Assembly (NCBI GenBank): GCA_035939575.1
Contig: DASZFS010000507.1
Location: forward strand, 1-64,000
Direction of reading: 5' to 3'
Source: DATKHR01 sp035939575
Lineage (GTDB): Bacteria > Acidobacteriota > Vicinamibacteria > Vicinamibacterales > CAVVIG01
Length of the DNA stretch: 64,000 nt
Under the pieces are notes generated by a model. That model was not told the origin of the DNA. It worked only from the letters and a program-made list of their open reading frames with translations, and ran no database searches. The position numbers and the translations under genes were made by a program. Of this stretch, positions 8,250 to 19,381 are shown piece after piece. Within the stretch, counting starts at the first letter, position 1. Each line of letters begins with the position of its first letter.

Positions 8250-8923
8250 AGTCGGTCACGACTGCACGGGAAGTCACCCGCTCGTCGCGACGGGCTCTTG
8301 CCACCAGAAACGCACGCTGGGCCAGGGCATTCGCCCGCTGGCTCGGACGTGCCGGCATCCGACCCAATTCGGTGTCCATCGCCGGCGTGGTGTTCGCCCT
8401 TGGTGCGTGCGGCGCCTTCTGTCTCGTATCGGAGGTCACTCCCGGCTGTCGTACGGTGTTGCTGCTTCTGGCGGCGACGACCATTCAGCTTCGCCTGCTC
8501 TGCAACCTGCTCGACGGCATGCTCGCAGTGGAGGAAGGGTTCAAGAGCAAAACTGGCGACATCTACAACGATCTCCCCGATCGCGTGGCCGACGTCCTGA
8601 TCCTGGTTGGAGCGGGCGCCGCAATGCGGCACCTCCCCTATGGCTCGACGCTGGGATGGCTCGCGGCGCTGATGGCTGTCTTCACAGCCTACGTGAGACT
8701 CCTGGGCGGCTCGCTTGGCGTGACACAGCATTTCATCGGCCCGATGGCCAAGCAGCATCGGATGTTCACGCTCACAATCGCCACGCTGCTCTCGGCGGTC
8801 GAAACGATGCTCGGCATTCCGACGCGGGCCTTGCGCGCCGGCCTTGCATTGATCGTCGCGGGATCGATGGTGACCGCCTGGCGGCGCACCCGGCGCATCA
8901 TCAGTGAGGTGGAGGCGCGATGA
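8246..8923 (+). CDS. CDP-alcohol phosphatidyltransferase family protein (YnbA-like)
   Basis: A membrane protein of 225 residues with about six hydrophobic segments. The CDP-alcohol phosphotransferase motif is present in a variant form: NLLDGMLAVEEG, then KTGDIYNDLPDRVAD. Compared with the classic DG..AR........G...D...D, the Arg is Val and the third acidic position is Asn. GDIYNDLPDRVAD fits the YnbA-like subgroup. It should transfer a phosphatidyl group from CDP-diacylglycerol to an alcohol that is not identified here. ATGA overlaps join it to the genes on both sides, which also make lipid-synthesis enzymes. Confidence 0.85.
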   Translation: MKSVTTAREVTRSSRRALATRNARWARAFARWLGRAGIRPNSVSIAGVVFALGACGAFCLVSEVTPGCRTVLLLLAATTIQLRLLCNLLDGMLAVEEGFKSKTGDIYNDLPDRVADVLILVGAGAAMRHLPYGSTLGWLAALMAVFTAYVRLLGGSLGVTQHFIGPMAKQHRMFTLTIATLLSAVETMLGIPTRALRAGLALIVAGSMVTAWRRTRRIISEVEAR

Positions 8924-9543
8924 TCGCCACGACGCTTACGATGGTGTCGCGCCTCATCAGTGGCGCGACGGTGCACTGGCATGGCGGTCCGCCCGTCGCG
9001 GGTCAGCGGATCTACTTCGGCAATCACTCGAGCCACCTGGATTTCATTGTCATCTGGTCTGCGCTGCCAGCTGACCTGCGCCGGTTGGCGCGGCCCGTCG
9101 CGGGAAGCGACTATTGGGAACAAGGTGCGGTCAGGCGGTATCTCGCTGAACACGTCTTCCACGCCGTGTTGATTCAGCGGGCGAGGGCGGGCTCGAGCGA
9201 CCCTCCCGCCGCAGCGCGTGCTTCGATCGAGCGCATCGCAGATGAAATGGGAGACCAGAACTCGCTGATCGTGTTTCCCGAAGGAACGCGGCGGCTCAAC
9301 GGCGAGATCGGCAACTTCAAGAGCGGCCTCTATCACCTCTCTCGATTGCGACCGGATGTCGAGTTGATTCCGGTCTATCTCGACAACCTGAACCGGATCC
9401 TTCCGAAGGGCGAGGTCCTTCCGGTCCCCATGCTCAGTCGCGTCGTGTTCGGTCCGGCCCTGGTCACGAACATCAACGAGGACAAGCAGGCATTCCTTGC
9501 GAGGGCACGGGAGGCATTGATTCGGCTGAGGGTCATGCAATGA
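8920..9543 (+). CDS. Lysophospholipid acyltransferase (PlsC-like)
   Basis: A protein of 207 residues with the PlsC acyltransferase blocks: NHSSHLDF at 35-42 (H36-x4-D41 catalytic pair), then FPEGTRR around residue 125 for glycerol-phosphate binding, and LIPVYLDN. It lacks the long N-terminal membrane anchor of many PlsC enzymes. It would transfer an acyl group to a lysophosphatidate or a related acceptor at the inner membrane. It is coupled by 4-bp overlaps to the CDP-alcohol phosphotransferase before and the CDP-diglyceride synthase after, giving a short acylation-activation-headgroup pathway in one operon. Confidence 0.88.
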   Translation: MIATTLTMVSRLISGATVHWHGGPPVAGQRIYFGNHSSHLDFIVIWSALPADLRRLARPVAGSDYWEQGAVRRYLAEHVFHAVLIQRARAGSSDPPAAARASIERIADEMGDQNSLIVFPEGTRRLNGEIGNFKSGLYHLSRLRPDVELIPVYLDNLNRILPKGEVLPVPMLSRVVFGPALVTNINEDKQAFLARAREALIRLRVMQ

Positions 9544-10490
9544 GTGTCTACCGCGACACGACTTTCTTTGGTCTTCTATGCGGCGTCCTGGCGCTGCTGG
9601 TCCTGGCGTCGACGATCGGCTGGGCCCTGAGCCGGCGAGTCGTCAATGACACGGACCGAGCCACGGTGGACAACATCAACGCCCGCATCCGCGCCTGGTG
9701 GGTCATGGCGCTGGTCTTCACGCTTTCGGTCGCGACAGGCGCGCTCGGCTCCATCTTCCTCTTCACCTTCATCTCGTTCCTCGCGCTCCGAGAGTTCGTC
9801 ACGATCGCGCCCACGCGGCCAGCGGATCATCGAGCCCTCTTCTGGTGCTTTTTCGTCGTGACTCCGTTCGAGTATGGACTCATCTGGATGGGGTGGTACG
9901 GCCTGTTCAGCATCCTGATCCCGGTCTACGTCTCGATCTTCGTGGCGATCCGTACCGTCCTCGCCAGGGACACAGAGCGGTTTCTCGAACGTACCGCGAT
10001 CACCCAATGGGGACTTGTGATCTGCGTCTACTTCGTGAGCTACGTTCCCGCACTGCTCATGCTTCGCATCCCGGCGTACGAACACCAGAACGCGAAACTG
10101 ATGTTCTTTCTTGTGCTCGTCGTGGAGCTGAGCGACATTCTGCAGTACCTGTGGGGCAAGTCCATTGGAGACCGGCGCATCGCACCGTCGATCAGCCCGA
10201 ACAAGACCTGGGCAGGATTCCTCGGCGGCGCCGTCTCGGCGACCGCTGCCGGCGCCGCGATCTGGTGGGCGACGCCATTTGGACCGGGCCAGGCAGCAGT
10301 GATGGCGTTTGTTGTGACGATGATGGGATTCTCAGGCGGCCTTGTCATGTCAGCGATCAAGCGGGACCGCGGTGTCAAGGACTACGGCTCAATGATCAAC
10401 GGACACGGCGGCGTGCTCGACAGGATCGATTCACTATGTTTTGCCGCGCCGGTGTTTTTTCATCTGACCAGGTTCTTTTTCGCGCAGTGA
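9540..10490 (+). CDS. Phosphatidate cytidylyltransferase (CDP-diglyceride synthase), YnbB-like
   Basis: A protein of 316 residues with about eight membrane segments. The family signature is complete: SISPNKTWAG at 217-226, and near the C-terminus a KRDRGVKDYG block followed by GHGGVLDRID, the classic CDS signature with two acidic residues for metal. It makes CDP-diacylglycerol from phosphatidate and CTP in the inner membrane. As the last gene of the operon with an acyltransferase and a CDP-alcohol phosphotransferase, it probably feeds a dedicated phospholipid branch rather than being the housekeeping CdsA. That is an inference from context. Confidence 0.9.
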   Translation: MSVYRDTTFFGLLCGVLALLVLASTIGWALSRRVVNDTDRATVDNINARIRAWWVMALVFTLSVATGALGSIFLFTFISFLALREFVTIAPTRPADHRALFWCFFVVTPFEYGLIWMGWYGLFSILIPVYVSIFVAIRTVLARDTERFLERTAITQWGLVICVYFVSYVPALLMLRIPAYEHQNAKLMFFLVLVVELSDILQYLWGKSIGDRRIAPSISPNKTWAGFLGGAVSATAAGAAIWWATPFGPGQAAVMAFVVTMMGFSGGLVMSAIKRDRGVKDYGSMINGHGGVLDRIDSLCFAAPVFFHLTRFFFAQ

Positions 10491-10531
10491 TAGGAACACT
10501 CTGGACGTCATGACCGCGTTGGGTCCACGCG

Positions 10532-13012
10532 CTACTCACAACGCAACGCAACCGTGGGATCGATGCGAGTGGCGCGCCTTGCCGGCACGTAGCTCGCGAA
10601 CAACCCGATCGCGGCGAGCAGGCCGCCCGCGACCACGAACGTCAGTGGATCCGTGGTGCTCACGTCGAAAACGAGGCTGCGCATCATGCCGGTCGACAGC
10701 CATGCCGCGACAATCCCGGCGGCCAACCCGACAGCCGCCAGGCGCCACCCTTCGCCCAACGCCAGGGCGAGGACATCACGCGGACGGGCGCCAAGGGCCA
10801 TGCGAATCCCGATCTCGCGCGTCCGCAGCGAGACGGAGTACGCGACGATGGCATACAGCCCCACGCTGGCCAGCGTCATCGCGACCGCCGCAAAGAACCC
10901 GAGCAGCACGGTCGCGAGCCGCTTCGTCGCGAACGAATCGGACACCGCCTGTTCGAGCGTGACGACGTCGAAAATCGGTCGATCGGGATCGATCGCGGCA
11001 ACCGCGCGCCGCACCGTACTCGTGACCTGATCGGTCGGCAGCGGCGATCGCACGATCAACGTGACGGCGCGGGTCATCTCGGGCCGCTGTGCGATCGGAA
11101 AGAAGATCTCCTGCCTCACCGGAATCTCGATTACGCGCACCTGGCGCGCGTCCGAGACCACGCCCACAATCGTCACCCACGGCGTGCGGCTCGAACTGGT
11201 CTCCAGGCCGCTGCCTGGCGCGGCGCCGGCGCCGGTGCTGTAGAGCGTGCCGAGACGGATGCGTTGTCCCACCGCCTCCTGGCGCGGCCAGTAGAGTCTG
11301 GCCATCGTCTGATTGATGACGGCGACCGGTTCGGTTTGCGGCGTGTCGGCGTCGCCGAACAGGCGGCCGCGAATGAGGTGCATCCCGACCACATCGAAAT
11401 ATCCCGCGGTCACGGCGCGAACGTTGGCATTTGGCGCGCTTCTGTTGTCGTCCCAGCCCGGCAGCGAGAAGTCCTGCGTGGACACGTCAACGACGCGATC
11501 CAGCATCGGCCGGCCTGTCGCGACGGCCGCGCCCTGGATGCCGTGGGACGTGCCGATCCGCTCCATCAGATCGTTGTAGAAGGCCGTCATCTTCTGCGGA
11601 GTGGAATATTTCTCGGCGGGCAGAACGAGCTGCGCGGTAAGGGCGTTGTGAGCGTTGTAGCCGACGTCGAGCCGCAGCAACTCGCCGTAGGTCCGGATCA
11701 TCAGGCCCGCGCCGGCAAGGACGACCATCGCCAACGCAACTTGCGAGACGACGAGTCCGGCGCGGGTCCAGCGCTCGTAGCGATTGGCGCCGGCCTGGAG
11801 CCCCCCTTCACGAATCGCCCGCGCGAGGTCGCCGCGCATCATGTACACGGCCGGTGCCAGTCCGAACACGAAGCCCATGACGACCGACACCGCCAGCGCC
11901 AGGATGACCGCGCCGCCGTCCAGGCGTGCGTACTCGGCGTTGGGCAACTGGCTCTCCCCAATCAACGCCACGGCCGCGGGCACCCCCCACTCCGCCAGCA
12001 GAATCCCGAGCGCCCCGCCCGTCAACGAGAGCAGGAGACTCTCCGTCAGCAGCTGCCGCAGGATGCGGCGGCGCGGTGCGCCGAGCGCGGTGCGCACCAC
12101 CATCTCGCGGCGGCGCCCGCTCGCGCGAGCCAGCAGCAGGTTGCCGATGTTGGCGCACGAGATGACAACGATCAGACCGACGACGGCCATCAGGATGAGC
12201 AGCACGGGACGCACGCCGCCGACCACGGCTTCCCTGATGTTCCACGTCGTCAATTGCATGTCCTGATATTCGGGATTGGTGCCGCCGTGATCGCGCGCCA
12301 GGGTCTGGGCAAATCCTTCGAGACGCGCCGTGGCCTGCTCCGTGGAAATGCCCTTCCGGATGAGCGTCACCACCCGCATGCGCCGGTTCGAGCGATCGGC
12401 GTCAGCCGGATCGAGCTGGAAAGGGAGATAGAGCGCGCCGCCCCACAGGGTGTAGTGGGGGGGCATGACGCCAATCACCGTGTAGTGCTCATCGTCGATG
12501 CGAAGTGACTTGCCGAGGATGTGCCGATCGCCGCCGAAGTAGTGTTGCCACAACTCATACGTGAGGACCGTCGTCTTGGGCGCTCCGGGCGTGTCATCGT
12601 CTCCGGAAAAGACACGTCCCAGGAGCGGCGCCGTTGCCGTCATCGGGATCATGTCGGCCGTGAGAAACGTTTCCTCGATCAGCTGCGGGGCGTCATCCAC
12701 GAAGAGCGTTGCGTTGATGCCGTGAACCGCACCGACGCGTTCAAAGACGTCGGTCAATCCGCGAACGTCGAAGTATTCCCGGGACGTGAAGCTGAACACG
12801 CGCATGTTCTGGCGCGGAAAGAACGCTCGCAGCATGACCCAGCGGTCGACGTTGGGGTTTTCGCTCCACAGCAACGAGCTTTCGACGATGCTGAAGATCG
12901 TGCACGCCGCGCCGACGCCGATCGCCACAATCAGGACGATCACGGCGCTGAGGCCCGGGGCCTTGCGCAGCACACGGAACCCATACCGAACGTCCTGCAG
13001 GAGTTTGTCCAC
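10532..13012 (-). CDS. ADOP-family ABC transporter permease (MacB/FtsX type)
   Basis: A protein of 826 residues that opens MDKLLQDVRYGFRVLRKAPG, the standard start of acidobacterial duplicated orphan permeases. It has two MacB_PCD-FtsX modules in series: the first membrane pass at ~20-45, a periplasmic domain to ~280, three passes at ~280-395, a pass at ~435, a second periplasmic domain, then three passes ending in SYVPARRATRIDPTVALR. No ATPase gene is adjacent, which is normal for the family. The form here lacks the N-terminal PadR-like domain some members have. The start is GTG with GGTGAG just upstream. The substrate is unknown; extrusion of peptides or lipoproteins is assumed by analogy to MacB. 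Confidence 0.92.
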   Translation of the reverse strand: MDKLLQDVRYGFRVLRKAPGLSAVIVLIVAIGVGAACTIFSIVESSLLWSENPNVDRWVMLRAFFPRQNMRVFSFTSREYFDVRGLTDVFERVGAVHGINATLFVDDAPQLIEETFLTADMIPMTATAPLLGRVFSGDDDTPGAPKTTVLTYELWQHYFGGDRHILGKSLRIDDEHYTVIGVMPPHYTLWGGALYLPFQLDPADADRSNRRMRVVTLIRKGISTEQATARLEGFAQTLARDHGGTNPEYQDMQLTTWNIREAVVGGVRPVLLILMAVVGLIVVISCANIGNLLLARASGRRREMVVRTALGAPRRRILRQLLTESLLLSLTGGALGILLAEWGVPAAVALIGESQLPNAEYARLDGGAVILALAVSVVMGFVFGLAPAVYMMRGDLARAIREGGLQAGANRYERWTRAGLVVSQVALAMVVLAGAGLMIRTYGELLRLDVGYNAHNALTAQLVLPAEKYSTPQKMTAFYNDLMERIGTSHGIQGAAVATGRPMLDRVVDVSTQDFSLPGWDDNRSAPNANVRAVTAGYFDVVGMHLIRGRLFGDADTPQTEPVAVINQTMARLYWPRQEAVGQRIRLGTLYSTGAGAAPGSGLETSSSRTPWVTIVGVVSDARQVRVIEIPVRQEIFFPIAQRPEMTRAVTLIVRSPLPTDQVTSTVRRAVAAIDPDRPIFDVVTLEQAVSDSFATKRLATVLLGFFAAVAMTLASVGLYAIVAYSVSLRTREIGIRMALGARPRDVLALALGEGWRLAAVGLAAGIVAAWLSTGMMRSLVFDVSTTDPLTFVVAGGLLAAIGLFASYVPARRATRIDPTVALRCE

Positions 13013-13186
13013 GTCTCACCTGACCTGGCGCGATCTCTTGCACAGTGAATGCCGCGTCGAGAATAGAAACGTCGTTGATTCCCATGAAGCAGGCCGCCGG
13101 CAGCTGTCCGACGTGTTCGCTCGCGAGAACGGGGCGTTCGAAAACGACCACCGACTTCAGACCACCGACATCCACCGACTTCCGGG

Positions 13187-13216
13187 TTGACACTCTACCC
13201 GAGCGTGCGCTAGTTT
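13187..13216 (+). promoter_or_regulatory. Candidate sigma-70-type promoter for the DinB-like gene
   Basis: A perfect TTGACA lies at 13187-13192 and is followed after 18 bp by TAGTTT at 13211-13216, leaving ~60 bp to the GTG start at 13284. The -10 match is only moderate. The gap from 13013 to 13283 holds no other gene that I can see. Confidence 0.35.
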
Positions 13217-13283
13217 TGGGTCACATGTTTACCCGAAAGCGCGATCTCTGGCCTGGCGCTTCAAGCCCGTCGAGGAGAGCTTT

Positions 13284-13886
13284 GTGACACACATTCGAAC
13301 CCTCTGCTTGTCGGCGGCGCTCGTGTTCCCGGTAATGGCGCCGGGGTCGGAGGGGGACGGCGTTGCACACGCGAGTGCGCCTCGCGCGGAGCAGTCGCAG
13401 GCTCAACCGACGATCGCCTCGACCATGGACGCCGAGATCAGCAGCGTCGAGCAGCAGGTCGTCGCAGCCGCCGACGCCATGCCCGAGAGCAAGTTCAACT
13501 TCTCGCCCGTCACGCTGAACCTGCCTGGCAGCGACTACAAGGGCGTCCGGACGTTTGCGCTGCAGGTCAAGCATGTCGGCGCAAGCAACTACGCCATCTG
13601 GTCGCCGCTGACCGGCGACAAGTTTCCCGACGATTTCATCGGCGGCGACGGCCCGCAGAGCCTGAAATCGAAGGCCGAGATCCTGAGGTTCCTGAAGGAT
13701 TCCTTCGCGCTGGGCCACAAGGCCGCAGCCACGCTGACGACCCAGAACATGCTGCAGCCCGCGGAGCACAGTCAATCGCCCCGCTTGCACCTGGCCATGT
13801 TTGGCGTCGCCCACGCGTTCGACCACTACGGCCAGATGGTGGAGTACCTGCGCATGAATGGAATCGTGCCGCCCGCCAGCCGGTGA
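13284..13886 (+). CDS. Secreted DinB-family protein
   Basis: A protein of 200 residues. The GTG start has GAGGAGA at 13272-13278. An N-terminal signal peptide (THIRTLCLSAALVFPVMA) is followed by an Ala/Gln-rich linker and a DinB/YfiT-like four-helix domain. Candidate metal ligands are His in LQVKHVGASNYAIW and the two His in LAMFGVAHAFDHYGQMVEYLR, the usual H...HxxxH triad. DinB proteins are often thiol-dependent transferases or of unknown role; exported forms like this are frequent in acidobacteria. It ends 56 bp before the ACT-domain gene and may be co-transcribed with it. Confidence 0.8.
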   Translation: MTHIRTLCLSAALVFPVMAPGSEGDGVAHASAPRAEQSQAQPTIASTMDAEISSVEQQVVAAADAMPESKFNFSPVTLNLPGSDYKGVRTFALQVKHVGASNYAIWSPLTGDKFPDDFIGGDGPQSLKSKAEILRFLKDSFALGHKAAATLTTQNMLQPAEHSQSPRLHLAMFGVAHAFDHYGQMVEYLRMNGIVPPASR

Positions 13887-13942
13887 AGATCGCACCTCTA
13901 TCCGTCGATGAACCGGCGCCTGTACACTATCGATTCGACACG

Positions 13943-14593
13943 ATGAACACCTACGCTATTTCGGTGGCGGTCGCCGACCGCCCCGGCATCCTGTTCGGGG
14001 TCACGAAGGTCCTCGCCGACCATACGGCGCAAATCACCTACGTCGATCTCATTCCCCAGGGCGGGCACTCCGAGGTCGTCCTCGAATTCGCCATGGACCA
14101 CGAGCTGTCCGATGTCATCGGCGAGCTCGAGCGAGTCGAGGGTGTCCGCGCGGTGTCGTCCATGCCGCCGATGACGAACATCTATGGAAAACGTATCGTC
14201 ATCATGGGGGGCGGCGCGCAAGTGGGTCAGGTCGCCGTCGGCGCGATCTCCGAGGCCGACCGTCACAACATTCGAGGCGAGCGAATCTCAGTCGATACGA
14301 TTCCCCTCGTGGGCGAGCAGGAGTTGGCCGGCGCGGTGCGAGCCGTGGTGCGGCTTCCCCGTGTGCGCCTTCTCGTCCTGGCGGGATCGCTCATGGGTGG
14401 CGACATCACGAGAGCGGTCGAGGAAGTGCGCGCGAAGGGCATGATCGTGATCTCGCTCAACATGGCCGGGACAGTGCCGGAAGCAGCCGACCTCGTCGTC
14501 TCGGATCCCGTCCAGGCCGGCGTCATGGCCGTGATGGCGATCGCCGATACCGCAAAGTTCGACATCCTGCGCCAGCAGAAGCGGCGCTACTGA
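13943..14593 (+). CDS. ACT-domain regulatory protein with a DUF5612-like C-terminal domain
   Basis: A protein of 216 residues starting at ATG 13943; the frame is open for 20 codons upstream, but MNTYAISVAVADRPG is a natural ACT-domain start. Residues 1-75 form one ACT domain (strand, DRPGIL helix, ITYVDLIPQ strand, HSEVVLEFAM). Residues ~85-216 (KRIVIMGGGAQVGQVAVGAI ... VRLLVLAGSLMGGDITRAVE) form a second domain that resembles archaeal ACT/DUF5612 proteins of unknown function. ACT domains usually bind amino acids, so a ligand-sensing or allosteric role is likely. No biosynthetic enzyme is adjacent to suggest the ligand. Confidence 0.6.
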   Translation: MNTYAISVAVADRPGILFGVTKVLADHTAQITYVDLIPQGGHSEVVLEFAMDHELSDVIGELERVEGVRAVSSMPPMTNIYGKRIVIMGGGAQVGQVAVGAISEADRHNIRGERISVDTIPLVGEQELAGAVRAVVRLPRVRLLVLAGSLMGGDITRAVEEVRAKGMIVISLNMAGTVPEAADLVVSDPVQAGVMAVMAIADTAKFDILRQQKRRY

Positions 14594-14661
14594 GCCTCTC
14601 ACCGAGGCGCGCCCGCGGAGGCCGGGCGCGGCTCGACTCTCTTTCGCTCGTCTCCAACCTG

Positions 14662-15618
14662 TCAGAACCGTTCGAGCGCCATGTCGAACTGACCACTGGT
14701 CAGCTGTGCAAACGACCCGGGCGAGGCGTTTGACCCGCTCAGGACCAACGTCGCGGTGAACGTGCCTGTGACGCGGGTCACCGATAAGCCTGTCAGTGTG
14801 AAGGTTCCGCCGCCGCCCGCGTGACCGTTGTCCCAGTTCTGCGCCCCCAGCACCATCGTGACGAGGCCCAGAGTCCCGTTGAGCAGGATGGTTGGCGGCT
14901 GCGAGGGCGGCACGAACAGAGTCGAGCTGACCGGCACGACGATGGTGATGACGCGGAAGTTCGTGTCCTGTCCGGTGAGCGTCAGGAAGTTGTTACCCAG
15001 GGTTGCCCGCCGTGTCAGGGAGCTGGTCCACTGCACGCCATCGACGAGCGCGCTGATGGTGCTGCCGCCGCTTGGTGTCGGCGCAGGCGACGGCACCGAC
15101 GTGAACGTGACGTTGAACGCGCCCTCGGTGATCGACTTCGTCCCGCTCGCGCCCGATCCGGCGACCGCGACGAGCGAGAAGGAGAAGGTCCCCGAGGCTG
15201 TAGTCGAGGTCAGCGAGTTGATTGTGATTGTTCCATTACCGATGCCGGCCGCGGCCTGCCAGCCGGCCGCCGGATTGCCGATCAATACCAGGGCGTTTGC
15301 GGTGCTCAATGGCCCCAGCGAGTAGGTCCCCGTCCCCGCGGCGGTCGGCGTCAGCGCAAAACTGAGCGTCGTCGCCCGCGAGCTGTCGGTGCCCCCGATC
15401 GACAAGATGCCGTTGGCGAAGCTGGCGGTGATCGACGTCGCGGATTCGCTCACCCCATCCGCCTTGAATGTGAGGGTCCCGCCGCTGGGTGTCGCCGGCG
15501 GAGGGGTGGCGGAAGGCGAAGTCGGACCGCCGTTGCTGCCGCCCCCACAGGCGATCGTCAGCGCGACCGCCAACGACGCAACCGGAACTGTCAACGCTCC
15601 CGGGCGAGACCCTGCCAT
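14662..15618 (-). CDS. Putative lipoprotein with two similar beta-rich domains
   Basis: The frame is open further upstream, but ATG at 15618 is chosen because GGAGG stands 8 bases before it and the next ~20 residues form a lipoprotein signal ending LTIAC. The product of 318 residues has a Gly/Ser/Pro linker after the lipidated Cys and then two similar domains, each beginning with a strand such as TFKADGVSES or SALVDGVQWTSS and ending with a T/S-rich FSFSLVA or FTATLVL strand and a closing GxFxxxF or GQFDMAL. This resembles DUF6252-type surface lipoproteins. It diverges from the ECF sigma gene. The function is unknown. Confidence 0.7.
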   Translation of the reverse strand: MAGSRPGALTVPVASLAVALTIACGGGSNGGPTSPSATPPPATPSGGTLTFKADGVSESATSITASFANGILSIGGTDSSRATTLSFALTPTAAGTGTYSLGPLSTANALVLIGNPAAGWQAAAGIGNGTITINSLTSTTASGTFSFSLVAVAGSGASGTKSITEGAFNVTFTSVPSPAPTPSGGSTISALVDGVQWTSSLTRRATLGNNFLTLTGQDTNFRVITIVVPVSSTLFVPPSQPPTILLNGTLGLVTMVLGAQNWDNGHAGGGGTFTLTGLSVTRVTGTFTATLVLSGSNASPGSFAQLTSGQFDMALERF

Positions 15619-15718
15619 CGCTGTCCTCCATCCCCTCGACATCCATTGCATGTCTGCCGCCGCGCGTGCAGAATTGCTCTCCACTCACGCATTGCGCGAA
15701 ACGCGCTCGCAAACGGTC

Positions 15719-16303
15719 ATGGCCGAACGAGACCACTTCACGGCGCCCCAAGGCGGCTGGGTCGGACTGGATCCGATGATCGACCGCGAAGCGCTCGACC
15801 GTCTGTTCAGCGTCACGTACGAGGAGCTGCGGCGGCTCGCCGCCAGCGTGAGGCGTGGAGACCGCGCAGCCAGCATCAGCCCGACGATGCTCGTGAACGA
15901 GGCGTGGATGAAGCTGGCGGCGTCGCCGGCTTTTCGATCGACGTCACCGCTGCACTTCAAGCGGATCGCCGCGCGGGCGATGCGCCAGGTCCTCGTCGAA
16001 GCCGCCCGGCGGCGCCACGCGGCAAAACGGGGCGGCGACGATGCGATGTTCGTGACCTTCGACGAGTCAATCGAGCAGGCGGCACAGACGGCGGACAGTC
16101 TGATCGCGCTGGATGTCGCACTGGACGACCTCGCGCGCATCAATCCGCGACAGGCGGCGATGGTCGAGAGCCGCTATTTCGCCGGCCTCGAGGTCGCCGA
16201 GGTCGCGGCGCTGCTCGACGTGTCAGAAGCGACCATCCAACGCGACTGGCGCGCGGCTCGAGCGTGGTTGGCCGCGCAGATCGAGCGGACGCGCCTCGGC
16301 TGA
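15719..16303 (+). CDS. ECF-like RNA polymerase sigma factor (TIGR02999 / Sig-70_X6 type)
   Basis: A protein of 194 residues from ATG 15719; the open frame continues upstream without family features. Region 2-like sequence LFSVTYEELRRLAASVRRGD and the block SPTMLVNEAWMKLA are diagnostic for the acidobacterial/planctomycete TIGR02999 group. Region 4 is INPRQAAMVESRYFAGLEVAEVAALLDVSEATIQRDWRAA, a helix-turn-helix. It should direct transcription of an unknown regulon. It lies 14 bp before a Ser/Thr kinase gene, the usual partner of this sigma type, and no anti-sigma factor is seen, so control by the kinase is likely. Confidence 0.9.
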   Translation: MAERDHFTAPQGGWVGLDPMIDREALDRLFSVTYEELRRLAASVRRGDRAASISPTMLVNEAWMKLAASPAFRSTSPLHFKRIAARAMRQVLVEAARRRHAAKRGGDDAMFVTFDESIEQAAQTADSLIALDVALDDLARINPRQAAMVESRYFAGLEVAEVAALLDVSEATIQRDWRAARAWLAAQIERTRLG

Positions 16304-16317
16304 CAGCGGAGACCTAT

Positions 16318-18969
<2,652 letters not shown>

Positions 18970-19057
18970 TGCGGGCGATGACTGTTTTCGCGCCCCCCTT
19001 GCGCAATGGTTGGATAGGCAGCGTGCTGCGCCATCTAACACGCAAGGAGAACACATC

Positions 19058-19381
19058 ATGGGCCTCATGCCGGCAACGGGCGCGAATCCCTTCACCAAGC
19101 TCGAGAAACAGGGCGTCATCGGTACCCTGAAGTCCTGCGCGTCGCGGGATCCGGACGTCCTCTACGCGCAGAAGCAGCAGCTCATCGCCCCTGCAAGGCA
19201 TCTGAAGCTTCTCGGCTGGTTCTGCATCGTCATCGGCGCCTTCCTTACAGTGACCGTCGTCATGGCCATCGCGGGCATCCCCGCGATGATCTTCGGGTGG
19301 TGGGTCCTGCAATTCGGCAAGCGGAACATGGCGACGGTTGAAGCGGCCTACACGGACTTTCTCGCGGCGGCGCAGCTATGA
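19058..19381 (+). CDS. Small two-segment membrane protein, unknown
   Basis: A protein of 107 residues. The start at ATG 19058 is supported by AAGGAGA at 19044-19050. A hydrophilic N-terminal half (FTKLEKQGVIGTLKSCASRD) precedes two closely spaced hydrophobic segments around 57-95 (LLGWFCIVIGAFLTVTVVMA and IAGIPAMIFGWWVL), forming a membrane hairpin. I recognise no family. It overlaps the next gene by 4 bp (ATGA), so the two are co-translated. Both follow the kinase gene by less than 100 bp and may belong to the same transcript. Confidence 0.6.
   Translation: MGLMPATGANPFTKLEKQGVIGTLKSCASRDPDVLYAQKQQLIAPARHLKLLGWFCIVIGAFLTVTVVMAIAGIPAMIFGWWVLQFGKRNMATVEAAYTDFLAAAQL

Noticed and set aside
14821..16317. 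Reading frame open for ~500 codons upstream of the Ser/Thr kinase start
   Set aside because: It is antisense to the lipoprotein gene and overlaps the sigma factor gene; the sequence is Arg-rich without family features, as expected for a GC-rich shadow frame.
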